Of a stretch of DNA of 41,535 nt, positions 33,310 through 40,906 are shown one piece after another; positions within the stretch are counted from its first letter, which is position 1; each line of letters opens with the position of its first letter. Under the pieces are notes generated by a model. The model worked only from the letters and a program-made list of their open reading frames with translations, searched no databases and had not been told where the DNA came from. The stretch comes from Alphaproteobacteria bacterium UBA4588. Lineage in GTDB: Bacteria > Pseudomonadota > Alphaproteobacteria > Puniceispirillales > Puniceispirillaceae. The translations under genes were made by a program, and so were the position numbers. The stretch spans positions 5,864-47,398 of the forward strand of contig DGJU01000006.1 of the NCBI GenBank assembly GCA_002387605.1, given 5' to 3'.

Positions 33310-34210
33310 GTCTTATAATTGCTGCCAGCGTTTCATTATAGGGTGCTGACAGGCTATGTTCTGCTGCAACCACAGGAACCATTCCATTAATGGCGCCAAT
33401 TTCTGATGCGCGTTTTGCAATATGGTCGAGCCGCATAGACGGGCTGGCATTCGGCATGGCAGATGCAAAGCGAAGCGCATAATCAACTGGGTCATCAAAC
33501 GAAAAAGCAATGTTCTTGGCCAGGCCAACAGCATGTGCCTCTAGCATGCATCCAAGGGCAATTTTCTGCCATTCCTTGTTGTCCTGAAGCTCGCCAATAG
33601 TACAGTCAAATACGGTGCATGGTGCGCTCAAAAAGACATTACAGATATATTTTTCCCAGATAAGTTGATGAATATCGCCAAAGGCTTTCGCTGTGAATCC
33701 TGCTGACTGCCAGACAGTTTCTAAAGACTGAAGCCGGTCCGTCATGCCGCCTTCCATCTCGCCAATCCGGATTTGCCGCATTGCATTGTGATGCGCATGA
33801 CCCGGACCTTTCATTGACGCGCCAAAGCCTTCAGCAACACCAAGAAGAACATTGCTTGTTGGCATAAATTGCGCGATACGTTCGCCCGCGCCAAGACCAT
33901 TCTGGATGGTAAGGACAAGCGCGTCATCCGGCATGATACGAGCAATCGCTTCGGCGGCTGTTCCGACATCAGCTGCTTTGGTTGCCAGTACATAAAGATC
34001 GCACGCGCCCGCCTCTTCAAGGGATGTTGTTGCATTAATATTAGAAATTACTCTATCACCGCTCGCGCCTTCAAGCCGAAGCCCCTCTTTTGAGATGGCT
34101 GAAATATGGTCGTCCCAGCTATCTATTGCCCAAACTTCCTGACCAGCCTCTGCAAACAATCCTGCATAAACTGACCCCATGGCTCCTGTACCAACAATTG
34201 CGATTTTCAT
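33290..34210 (-). CDS. Ketopantoate reductase (PanE/ApbA) family protein
   Basis: The ATG at 34210, with GGGAAAG upstream, gives 306 residues. A longer frame extends into the intergenic region without a good start. The N-terminal nucleotide site is IAIVGTGAMGSVYAG. The conserved lysine and asparagine appear in WEKYICN, and the glutamate in EIGAINGMVP, matching ketopantoate reductase. The enzyme reduces a 2-keto acid with NADPH. It sits among catabolic genes and away from other pantothenate genes, so it is more likely a paralogue acting on a related keto acid or malonyl-type compound. Confidence 0.85.
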   Translation of the reverse strand: MKIAIVGTGAMGSVYAGLFAEAGQEVWAIDSWDDHISAISKEGLRLEGASGDRVISNINATTSLEEAGACDLYVLATKAADVGTAAEAIARIMPDDALVLTIQNGLGAGERIAQFMPTSNVLLGVAEGFGASMKGPGHAHHNAMRQIRIGEMEGGMTDRLQSLETVWQSAGFTAKAFGDIHQLIWEKYICNVFLSAPCTVFDCTIGELQDNKEWQKIALGCMLEAHAVGLAKNIAFSFDDPVDYALRFASAMPNASPSMRLDHIAKRASEIGAINGMVPVVAAEHSLSAPYNETLAAIIRQREASF

Positions 34211-34245
34211 AACAAACTTTCCCTTGCGCTTATCAGCGCCCCAAT

Positions 34246-34259
34246 AAATGTTTACATTT
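34246..34259. promoter_or_regulatory. Palindrome in divergent promoter between ketopantoate reductase-like and GMC genes
   Basis: AAATGT-TT-ACATTT is a perfect inverted repeat 36 bp upstream of the minus-strand start. A second perfect 10-bp palindrome, TGAATATTCA, lies at 34281-34290. Either could be an operator for one or both divergent genes. The whole 245-bp gap holds no other recognisable element. Confidence 0.4.
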
Positions 34260-34455
34260 CTATAATGGCGGCAAATATTATGAATATTCAACAACAAAGA
34301 ACCGGTCCACTCGTCATAATTCTTGCCAAGCAGGAGCTCTTTGCTGGATAATATAGGGGTCGGTAATTGTTTTTTATAAAACAGAAAACGGCCAGACAGA
34401 ATTATGGGTGTTGACCACATTAGTAAGGTTGAGCTGAGCCGGATGGGTGAAAATA

Positions 34456-36102
34456 ATGAGTGATAGTTTTGATTATGTCATTATTGGCGCGGGCTCTGCT
34501 GGTTGCATCCTTGCCAACCGTCTTAGTGAGAGCGGAAAATATACCGTCTGCGTGCTTGAGGCTGGTCCACCAGACTGGAACCCTTATATCCATATTCCTG
34601 CGGGGTTTATGAAAACGCTTGTGAATCCATCTGTAAACTGGATGTTTGAGGCTGAGCCAAGCGAGGGGACAAATGGACGGGTTATCGCAACACCGCGCGG
34701 CAAGACGCTTGGCGGGTCAAGTTCTATCAATGGGCTTGTGTTTAATCGCGGTCAGCCAATGGATTTTGATGTATGGGCACAGAAAGGAAATCTAGGCTGG
34801 TCCTATGCTGATGTGCTGCCCTACTTCAAGCGGTATGAAAATCGTATTGGCGAGCATGATACAACCTATCGCGGCACAGACGGTGAGCAGACAGTAACAG
34901 ACCTTGAATGGCGCCATCCTCTTTGTGATGCCTTCATCAAGGCAGCGGTTGGTATCGGTATTCCAGAAAACAAAGACTATAATGGCGGCATTCAAGAGGG
35001 TGTATCCTATGTCCAACGCACAACCAAAGGCAGGTTGCGCGTCAGTGCTGCCAAAGCGTTTCTGAACCCTGCGAAAAAACGACGTAATTTGTCTATCCGA
35101 ACCAACGCTCATGTTATGCGCATTGAGCTTGAGGGAAAGCGCGCCACGGCTGTGCGTTATGCTGTTGGTGGGCGTCATGGGGTTGAACATGTTGTTGAAG
35201 CACGGCGCGAAATTATTCTATCAGCAGGAACTATTAATTCGCCTCATATTTTGCAGCTTTCTGGGATTGGCCCGAAGGAGCTGCTTGATGATCTCGGTAT
35301 CGAGGTAAAGCATCATTTGCCAGGTGTTGGCGAAAATTTACGTGACCATTACGCCCCTAGATTTACAGCACGGGCAAAAAACATCAGTACGATTAATGAG
35401 CTATCACGTGGCCCGCGTCTCTGGGCTGAAATTGGAAAATATCTGCTGGGCAAACAGAGCATTGTCGGGTTAGGGCCAACACTTGTTTATGCTTTCTGGC
35501 ATTCTAATGAGGCTATTCGCAATCATGACCTACAACTTACCTTTGCGCCGGCAAGCTATAAAGAGGGTGTGCAGAGCCAGTTAGATAATGAGCCCGGCTT
35601 TACGGTTGCGTCGTGGCAGCAACGCCCTGAAAGTCTTGGCTGGGTAAAAGCGCGGTCTGCTGACCCGTTCGATAAGCCCCGCATTCAGCCTAATTATCTT
35701 TCTGCTGAAGAAGATAAGCGGGTGTTGCTTGCCGGGATGAGGCTATGCCGCAGAATCATGGCGACACCTGAGCTGGCGCCCTATCTTGATTATGAGCAAT
35801 ATCCAGGAGAGCATATCCAGAGGGATGATGAATTATTGCAGGTTGCACGTGAACGCGGCACCACAACATATCATCTTATGGGGGCGTGTCGTATGGGGCC
35901 AGATAGTGACCCGACGGCTGTTGTTGATAGTGATTTGCGGGTAAAGGGGATTAAGGGTCTGCGGGTTGCTGATGCCTCTATCATGCCAACAATGCTATCG
36001 TCTAACTTGAATGCAGGCGCATTGATGATCGGCGAGAAAGCATCAGACCTTGTGCTTGGTAAAGAACCACTTGAGCCGATAATGGATGCTATTCAGCACT
36101 AA
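34456..36102 (+). CDS. GMC-family FAD oxidoreductase (choline/alcohol dehydrogenase-like)
   Basis: This protein of about 548 residues has the N-terminal FAD motif DYVIIGAGSAGCILANRL, the GMC signature TPRGKTLGGSSSINGLVF at about 79-96, and the C-terminal active site YHLMGACRMG with the catalytic histidine. The second catalytic residue is in LSSNLNAGALMIGEKAS, where the asparagine is kept but the surrounding residues vary from the usual NTNAPT. Such enzymes oxidise primary alcohols such as choline or aliphatic alcohols. An in-frame GTG at 34447 is an alternative start. It diverges from the ketopantoate reductase-like gene and converges on the DAO-type gene. Confidence 0.88.
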   Translation: MSDSFDYVIIGAGSAGCILANRLSESGKYTVCVLEAGPPDWNPYIHIPAGFMKTLVNPSVNWMFEAEPSEGTNGRVIATPRGKTLGGSSSINGLVFNRGQPMDFDVWAQKGNLGWSYADVLPYFKRYENRIGEHDTTYRGTDGEQTVTDLEWRHPLCDAFIKAAVGIGIPENKDYNGGIQEGVSYVQRTTKGRLRVSAAKAFLNPAKKRRNLSIRTNAHVMRIELEGKRATAVRYAVGGRHGVEHVVEARREIILSAGTINSPHILQLSGIGPKELLDDLGIEVKHHLPGVGENLRDHYAPRFTARAKNISTINELSRGPRLWAEIGKYLLGKQSIVGLGPTLVYAFWHSNEAIRNHDLQLTFAPASYKEGVQSQLDNEPGFTVASWQQRPESLGWVKARSADPFDKPRIQPNYLSAEEDKRVLLAGMRLCRRIMATPELAPYLDYEQYPGEHIQRDDELLQVARERGTTTYHLMGACRMGPDSDPTAVVDSDLRVKGIKGLRVADASIMPTMLSSNLNAGALMIGEKASDLVLGKEPLEPIMDAIQH

Positions 36103-36129
36103 TCAGCGGCTGGTGCGCTCTGTGTGTCT

Positions 36130-37350
36130 CTAAATCACAGCTTTTTCGTGCATATGTTCGTTCTTTACAATGCGCTGATAGCTGAAGGCAGATAAATCAA
36201 GGCTTCGATATTCACCATAGGTAACAAGCTCAGATATGCCGCGCCCCATGGCAGGTGACTGTTGCAGCCCATGCCCTGAAAATCCGTTTACGAACAGAAA
36301 ATTACTGATTTCGGAATGCGGTCCAATAATGGCGTTATGATCAAAAACATTGAATGCATAATGACCGGCCCATGATGATGTCATTCTGATCCGCTCAAAT
36401 TGTGGCACTCTGTTTGCCAGCATTGGCCAGACATTATTTTCCCACAGGCTATGGTCCTCAGCAAAATCGTCAGGATCAACAGCTGGGTCAGGATCAGGGG
36501 GGCTTCCGGCCATGAATTGTTCCCCATATTGGCGCATATGCATACCGCTTGGATCAATTGTCAGGGGTAGGTCGCGGCCAAGATTATCCTCTGCTGCAAA
36601 AATATAGGTGTAGCGTTTGCGCGGCTCGACCGGAATATCAATGCCGGCCATTCTGGCAGTGAGGGCGGCGCGAGGTCCGGTCGCATTGATGACAGTGCCA
36701 CAGGAAATAACATCACCAGTTGCAAGAGTGACGGTTTCAATCTTTTGGCCATTAGCTGATTTTGTCATGCTGATTACTTCGTTTGCGATATATTCTGCCC
36801 CCTGTTTACCGGCAGAACGGCGCCACCATTCAAAGATGGTGCTGCCCTCGAAATAGCCTTCATTTTCAGTATTCAGACTGCATAGGACAATATCATCCAG
36901 ATTATAGAACCCATAGTCAGCTTTCAGCTCTTCGGGGGTTAATATCTTTGTGCCAGCGCCGCAACGCTCCTGTACTTTCTGGCGGGCTCTCAGCTCATCA
37001 GCAAAACTGTCATTATCGGCAAGATACAGATAGCCAAAAGACTGCAATGTAAGGTCTGGGACGTCTGGAGACCCTCCCATATAGTCACGGAAATTTTTCA
37101 CGAAATCGATGGTGAACTGAGAAATCCGGATATTGATCTCAGTTGAAAATTGCTGGCGCACACAGCTATTAGTATGGGCTGTTGAGCAGAATTCATATGC
37201 GGGGTCTTTTTCCACAACCAGAATAGAGCCGGTGAAGTCGGGATTAGATGATAAAAACCATGCAACCGAAGAGCCAAGCATTGCCCCGCCAATAATAACA
37301 ACATCATAAGATGTGTGTTCTGGTGAATGAGTCTTAATTGCTGTAGGCAT
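36130..37350 (-). CDS. DAO-type FAD-dependent oxidoreductase (FOXRED1-like)
   Basis: This 406-residue flavoprotein has an N-terminal nucleotide motif VVIIGGAMLGSSVAWFL, with alanine where the second glycine of GxGxxG often is, and an acidic strand end VVEKDP. It also has NSCVRQQFS, a variant of the GIRQQFS segment of the FOXRED1/sarcosine oxidase-like group, and a C-terminal FVNGFSGHGLQQSPAMGR. These enzymes oxidise N-methyl or amino compounds. It is convergent with the GMC gene (27-bp gap) and diverges from the copper chaperone gene. Substrate unknown. Confidence 0.85.
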   Translation of the reverse strand: MPTAIKTHSPEHTSYDVVIIGGAMLGSSVAWFLSSNPDFTGSILVVEKDPAYEFCSTAHTNSCVRQQFSTEINIRISQFTIDFVKNFRDYMGGSPDVPDLTLQSFGYLYLADNDSFADELRARQKVQERCGAGTKILTPEELKADYGFYNLDDIVLCSLNTENEGYFEGSTIFEWWRRSAGKQGAEYIANEVISMTKSANGQKIETVTLATGDVISCGTVINATGPRAALTARMAGIDIPVEPRKRYTYIFAAEDNLGRDLPLTIDPSGMHMRQYGEQFMAGSPPDPDPAVDPDDFAEDHSLWENNVWPMLANRVPQFERIRMTSSWAGHYAFNVFDHNAIIGPHSEISNFLFVNGFSGHGLQQSPAMGRGISELVTYGEYRSLDLSAFSYQRIVKNEHMHEKAVI

Positions 37351-37435
37351 GTGACAATTCTCCGCTTGAGCCGATGTTGCAGACAGGATATCGGTGTTTC
37401 ATTAATAGCCAAAGTTTATTTCTAGGATTTTAACA

Positions 37436-37933
37436 ATGAAAAAGATTCCCGCCGCCTTTTTGCTTGGAAGCGTCGCACTAACAGCTATTTTTTATCAGTC
37501 TAGCGCACTGGCAAGCGCATGCCATCATTCAGGCATTGAAATCAGTGACGGGTATCTGAAAGCAACGCCGCCAAAAGCGCCTGTCTCTGCTGGCTATCTT
37601 ACGATCCATAATAATGGCAGCGCTGATATTAATCTAACAGGCGTACGCGCCGCATTTGCCGGCATGGGCGCTGTTCATGATATGCAGATGTCGAACGGCG
37701 TAATGACAATGACCGAAGTTGAAAATGGCATCATGGTATCGGCTGGAAAGATGGTATCTCTCGCGCCTGGCGGGCTGCATTTGATGTTTATGGGATTAAC
37801 CCAGCAACTGAAAACAGGTGATGAGCATACCATAACACTTACCTTTGATAAGTGCGGTGATTTGGATGTGAGCTTGCCTGTTGCAAGCAACGCTGTGTCA
37901 GGGCATAACCAGAGCTCGCATAAGAATCACTAA
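37436..37933 (+). CDS. PCu(A)C-type periplasmic copper chaperone
   Basis: This 165-residue protein has a signal peptide ending near LAS at residue 27. It carries the copper-binding set of the family: H81, M83 (VHDMQM), M92 (GVMTM) and the H115-x-M117 pair (GLHLMFMGL). PCuAC delivers Cu(I) to the CuA site of cytochrome c oxidase, often with a SCO protein, and one follows 29 bp downstream. No oxidase subunits are in the window. Extra histidines lie at both ends (ACHHSG, HNQSSHKNH). Confidence 0.92.
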   Translation: MKKIPAAFLLGSVALTAIFYQSSALASACHHSGIEISDGYLKATPPKAPVSAGYLTIHNNGSADINLTGVRAAFAGMGAVHDMQMSNGVMTMTEVENGIMVSAGKMVSLAPGGLHLMFMGLTQQLKTGDEHTITLTFDKCGDLDVSLPVASNAVSGHNQSSHKNH

Positions 37934-37962
37934 GGTTTCTGCCAAAAGAGAGGACCTCTGAT

Positions 37963-38547
37963 ATGTCACCGCGCGTTTATCTTTGCATTGCCATATTCTG
38001 CGTTCTTGGAGCGCTTGGGCTCACAGTCTCTGAATTTGTAGCAAATAAGTTCATGCCAGCAACAACATTTGATGTTGGCGCGAAATTCTCGCTGATAAAT
38101 CATCAGGGCGCGCCTGTTACTGAGAGCGTCTTTCAGGGACATCCAAGCGCGTTATTTTTTGGCTTCACCCATTGCCCAGAAGTCTGCCCTACAACATTAA
38201 ATGACCTTGCCTTGGCAAAGCAGGAGCTTGGTCCTAACGACAAGCTAAAGGTGTATTTTATCACGCTGGATCCGCTGCGTGATACAAGTGATGTGCTGGC
38301 AGAATATATTCCCTATTTTGGGCCTGATTTTATGGGCATTACAGGCTCTGAAGCTGATATTCAGGCGCTGTCAAAATCATGGGGCATATATTCCCAGAGG
38401 TCTGAGCTATCAGATGGCGGATATAATATTGACCATACAGCTACTGTTTTTCTGCTGGATAGCAAGGGCCAGTTTGCAGGGACAATCGCCTATGGCGAAG
38501 CACAGGATATTGCTGTCAAAAAACTAGAAAATTTGAGTAAAAAATAA
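37963..38547 (+). CDS. SCO1/SenC family copper protein
   Basis: This 194-residue protein is anchored by an N-terminal membrane segment and has a thioredoxin-like periplasmic domain. Copper ligands are C71 and C75 (THCPEVCP) and H158 (NIDHTATV). SCO proteins assist assembly or thiol reduction of the cytochrome oxidase CuA centre. It pairs with the preceding PCuAC gene in a probable two-gene operon and converges on the amidase gene with a 2-bp gap. The operon must serve an oxidase encoded elsewhere. Confidence 0.92.
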   Translation: MSPRVYLCIAIFCVLGALGLTVSEFVANKFMPATTFDVGAKFSLINHQGAPVTESVFQGHPSALFFGFTHCPEVCPTTLNDLALAKQELGPNDKLKVYFITLDPLRDTSDVLAEYIPYFGPDFMGITGSEADIQALSKSWGIYSQRSELSDGGYNIDHTATVFLLDSKGQFAGTIAYGEAQDIAVKKLENLSKK

Positions 38548-38549
38548 GC

Positions 38550-39965
38550 TTAGATTTTATCAAGGTCTGGTGTGCGATCCCAGAACCGGTATTCGCGTTC
38601 AAGCGCGGCGGCCGCCTGTAGAAGGGTTGTCTCGCTATAGGGTTTTCCGATTAGCTGGACACTGACAGGCAGGCCGTTTTTATCCCATCCTGTTGGCAGG
38701 CACACAGACGGCAGGCCAAGAAAATTGACCGGACGGGTATTATGTCCAATACGTTGCATCAGCGGCGCAGCATCAGGCGTTGCTCCGACATCTGATGCTT
38801 CAATCGTCGGCAATGCAAAAGGCCAGACAGGCGTCATCAGGATATCTACCTTATCAAAGACCTCCTCCATCACGGCTGCAATAGCGCGGGCACGGGACTG
38901 CTGAAGGACGTGATAATCTTCTGCTGTGGTAAAAGCTCCTGCCAGAATTCGCATCAGTGTTTGATCATTCAGCATGTGACCTTTATCGCACGCTACTGTG
39001 CGGTGAATTTGCGCCGCCTCGGTTGCGATCATCAAGACATTCAGCGGATTGATGATATCTATATTACTAAGCTTGACCGCGCGTCCTTTTGCGCCAAGCG
39101 TCTGGCACAGCGCAAAACTATCAGCTGTCATATCAGCCATGTCAGTATCGGAGCCGGTGAGGAAGTAATCTTCGCATAATCCTATGCTAAGATCTGCCAC
39201 ACCTTTATCTAGATTGCGTGAATAATCTTCTGCTGGCACCTCAAGTGAACAGCTATCTGTTGCATCAAAACCTGTGATGGCTTGGAGAATGGCAGCGCCA
39301 TCTGCTACCGAACGGCTTAACGGGCCGACCGTATCAAGAGAGTGCGAAAGCGGGAATACGCCCGAGCGGCTCACCACCCCGTAGGTTGGCTTTATGCCAA
39401 CAAGACCGCAGGCAGCAGCAGGCAGCCGAATAGAGCCGCCCGTATCACTGCCAAGTGCGCCCGGAACAATGCCTGCGGCAACAACAGACCCTGAGCCAGA
39501 TGATGATCCGCCACAGATATAATCAGGGTTCCAAGGATTTTTAGGTGTACCAGCAAACTCATTATGACCTGTTACACCAAGCGCATATTCAACTGATACC
39601 AGTCTGCCGCAATCAATCGAGCCTGCTTTATCCAGCTGGGATATAGCAAATGCAGTCTGGTGGGCTGTCTGGCCTTCACACGAAGAAGAGCCGCCCTCAT
39701 CAGGCCAGGGGCCAGCAGGTGTGAGCCTGCCATAAAGTTCTTTATGGGCAAGCGGCACACCAAAAAGCGGTGCTGACCTATCTGTTTCTGTGGCTTGTGT
39801 TTCTGCCTGTGAAAGGCTGAAATCTTCATCAAGGAACCTTGTTGCTGACAGACGGCGGCCTAGGCCATCAAGCGCTGATAAAATAGCAGATGTCCGGGCA
39901 GGGATGCTGTCCGGTGCATCGCGGCTTTCTGCGGCAATATCCAGAGCAGATTGATAAAAGCTCAT
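38550..39965 (-). CDS. Amidase (amidase signature family)
   Basis: This 471-residue enzyme has a complete Lys-cisSer-Ser triad: K75 in PLAHKEL, S154 in CGGSSSGSGS and nucleophile S178 in GSDTGGSIR. The spacings equal those of peptide amidase as I recall (103 and 24 residues). It hydrolyses an amide to acid plus ammonia. Its start overlaps the stop of a 70-residue gene by 4 nt. Across a short gap lies a nitrile hydratase pair, so the natural assignment is hydrolysis of the amide made by that enzyme. Confidence 0.9.
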   Translation of the reverse strand: MSFYQSALDIAAESRDAPDSIPARTSAILSALDGLGRRLSATRFLDEDFSLSQAETQATETDRSAPLFGVPLAHKELYGRLTPAGPWPDEGGSSSCEGQTAHQTAFAISQLDKAGSIDCGRLVSVEYALGVTGHNEFAGTPKNPWNPDYICGGSSSGSGSVVAAGIVPGALGSDTGGSIRLPAAACGLVGIKPTYGVVSRSGVFPLSHSLDTVGPLSRSVADGAAILQAITGFDATDSCSLEVPAEDYSRNLDKGVADLSIGLCEDYFLTGSDTDMADMTADSFALCQTLGAKGRAVKLSNIDIINPLNVLMIATEAAQIHRTVACDKGHMLNDQTLMRILAGAFTTAEDYHVLQQSRARAIAAVMEEVFDKVDILMTPVWPFALPTIEASDVGATPDAAPLMQRIGHNTRPVNFLGLPSVCLPTGWDKNGLPVSVQLIGKPYSETTLLQAAAALEREYRFWDRTPDLDKI

Positions 39966-40174
39966 TCCGATATCTCCAGCTTCATGCCGTGCTGCTTAGC
40001 ATAGCCAGAGAATAGCTCATGAACTGAGGGGCCGGACGGTTTCTTTTTTTGTGTGCTGAGAATGCCGCGGAGCTCGTCTGAGGTGGCGCGCGCGAGTTCG
40101 ATTTGCGAGTCAGGGATGCCTGTTTCAGCCAGAACAGCCATCTCAAGCGGAGGGATAAATATTTTATCTGTCAT
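39962..40174 (-). CDS. Small unknown protein upstream of and coupled to the amidase
   Basis: This gene encodes 70 residues beginning MTDKIFIPPLEMAVLAETG and ending in a charged tail. Its stop overlaps the amidase start (ATGA), and AGGG lies about 8 nt before its start. I do not recognise the family. Overall position recalls small partners of amidases such as AtzG or GatC, but I see no clear sequence match. The segment LARATSDELRGILSTQKKKPSGPSVHELFSGYAKQHG looks helical and charged. Confidence 0.6.
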   Translation of the reverse strand: MTDKIFIPPLEMAVLAETGIPDSQIELARATSDELRGILSTQKKKPSGPSVHELFSGYAKQHGMKLEISE

Positions 40175-40251
40175 ACCAAAAACCCTAGACTAGTTCTACC
40201 CGCACTGACAAGACTGAAACAGCCTTTCTGGGCAGCCGGTAAAAAGCTTGT

Positions 40252-40280
40252 TGTCACACTGCCCGTGCTGTGACATTTTT
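40252..40280 (+). promoter_or_regulatory. Terminator-like hairpin directly before the nitrile hydratase start
   Basis: TGTCACA (40252-40258) pairs perfectly with TGTGACA (40269-40275) around a 10-nt loop and is followed by five T residues (40276-40280). The nitrile hydratase ATG is at 40286. The same bases could instead be a dyad operator. No Shine-Dalgarno sequence separates the hairpin from the start codon. Confidence 0.5.
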
Positions 40281-40285
40281 CAAAG

Positions 40286-40906
40286 ATGCCACATGAACAT
40301 GATGACAATAATGCGCATACTCTCCTGCCAAGTGAGCCGGCCCTCAGGGTGCGGGCGCTGGAGACGATACTAACCCGCAAGGGGCTAGTTTCTGCAGAAA
40401 CGCTCACTGAAATTATTGATATTTATGCCCATAAAATTGGCCCTCATATTGGCGCAAAAATTGTGGCGCGCGCATGGACGGACCCTGATTTCAAGCAGGC
40501 ACTTTTAACAAATGCTGAAACAGTTCTGGGTGAAATGGGGCTTGCTGGCCGGCAGGGCGAACATGTTCAGGTCGTCGAAAATACAGCTGATATTCATAAT
40601 ATGGTGGTTTGCACATTATGTAGCTGCTACCCATGGCCGCTCCTTGGCATTCCGCCGAGCTGGTATAAATCAGACGCCTATCGCAAGCGTGCTGTTCGTG
40701 AGCCGCGCACGGTGCTGGCAGAATTTGGAATGATGCCGCACCCGTCTCAATCAGTCAGAGTTTGGGATTCTACGGCTGAGATGCGCTATCTGGTGCTGCC
40801 TATGATGCCGGCGGCGGCGGCGGGGTGTGATGCAGAGGCGCTTGCCCAGTGGGTGACCCGCGATAGCATGATTGGTACCGGCTCCCCCAAGGCCCCGCAG
40901 ATATGA
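40286..40906 (+). CDS. nthA: Nitrile hydratase subunit alpha (cobalt type)
   Basis: This 206-residue protein has the metal-binding claw V-C-T-L-C-S-C with C109, C112 and C114. The CTLCSC form with threonine, followed by YPWP, indicates a non-corrin cobalt(III) enzyme. CSLCSC would indicate iron. Two of the cysteines are normally oxidised after assembly. The enzyme hydrates nitriles to amides. The histidine-containing N-terminus (MPHEHDDNN) is typical. The start codon lacks a good ribosome-binding site, and the beta subunit start overlaps its stop (ATGA). The divergent amidase completes nitrile to acid conversion. Confidence 0.94.
   Translation: MPHEHDDNNAHTLLPSEPALRVRALETILTRKGLVSAETLTEIIDIYAHKIGPHIGAKIVARAWTDPDFKQALLTNAETVLGEMGLAGRQGEHVQVVENTADIHNMVVCTLCSCYPWPLLGIPPSWYKSDAYRKRAVREPRTVLAEFGMMPHPSQSVRVWDSTAEMRYLVLPMMPAAAAGCDAEALAQWVTRDSMIGTGSPKAPQI

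Noticed and set aside
34211..34420. Upstream extension of the ketopantoate reductase-like frame
   Set aside because: It precedes the nucleotide-binding N-terminus by about 70 unrelated residues and covers promoter-like palindromes. ATG 34210 has a GGGAAAG site.
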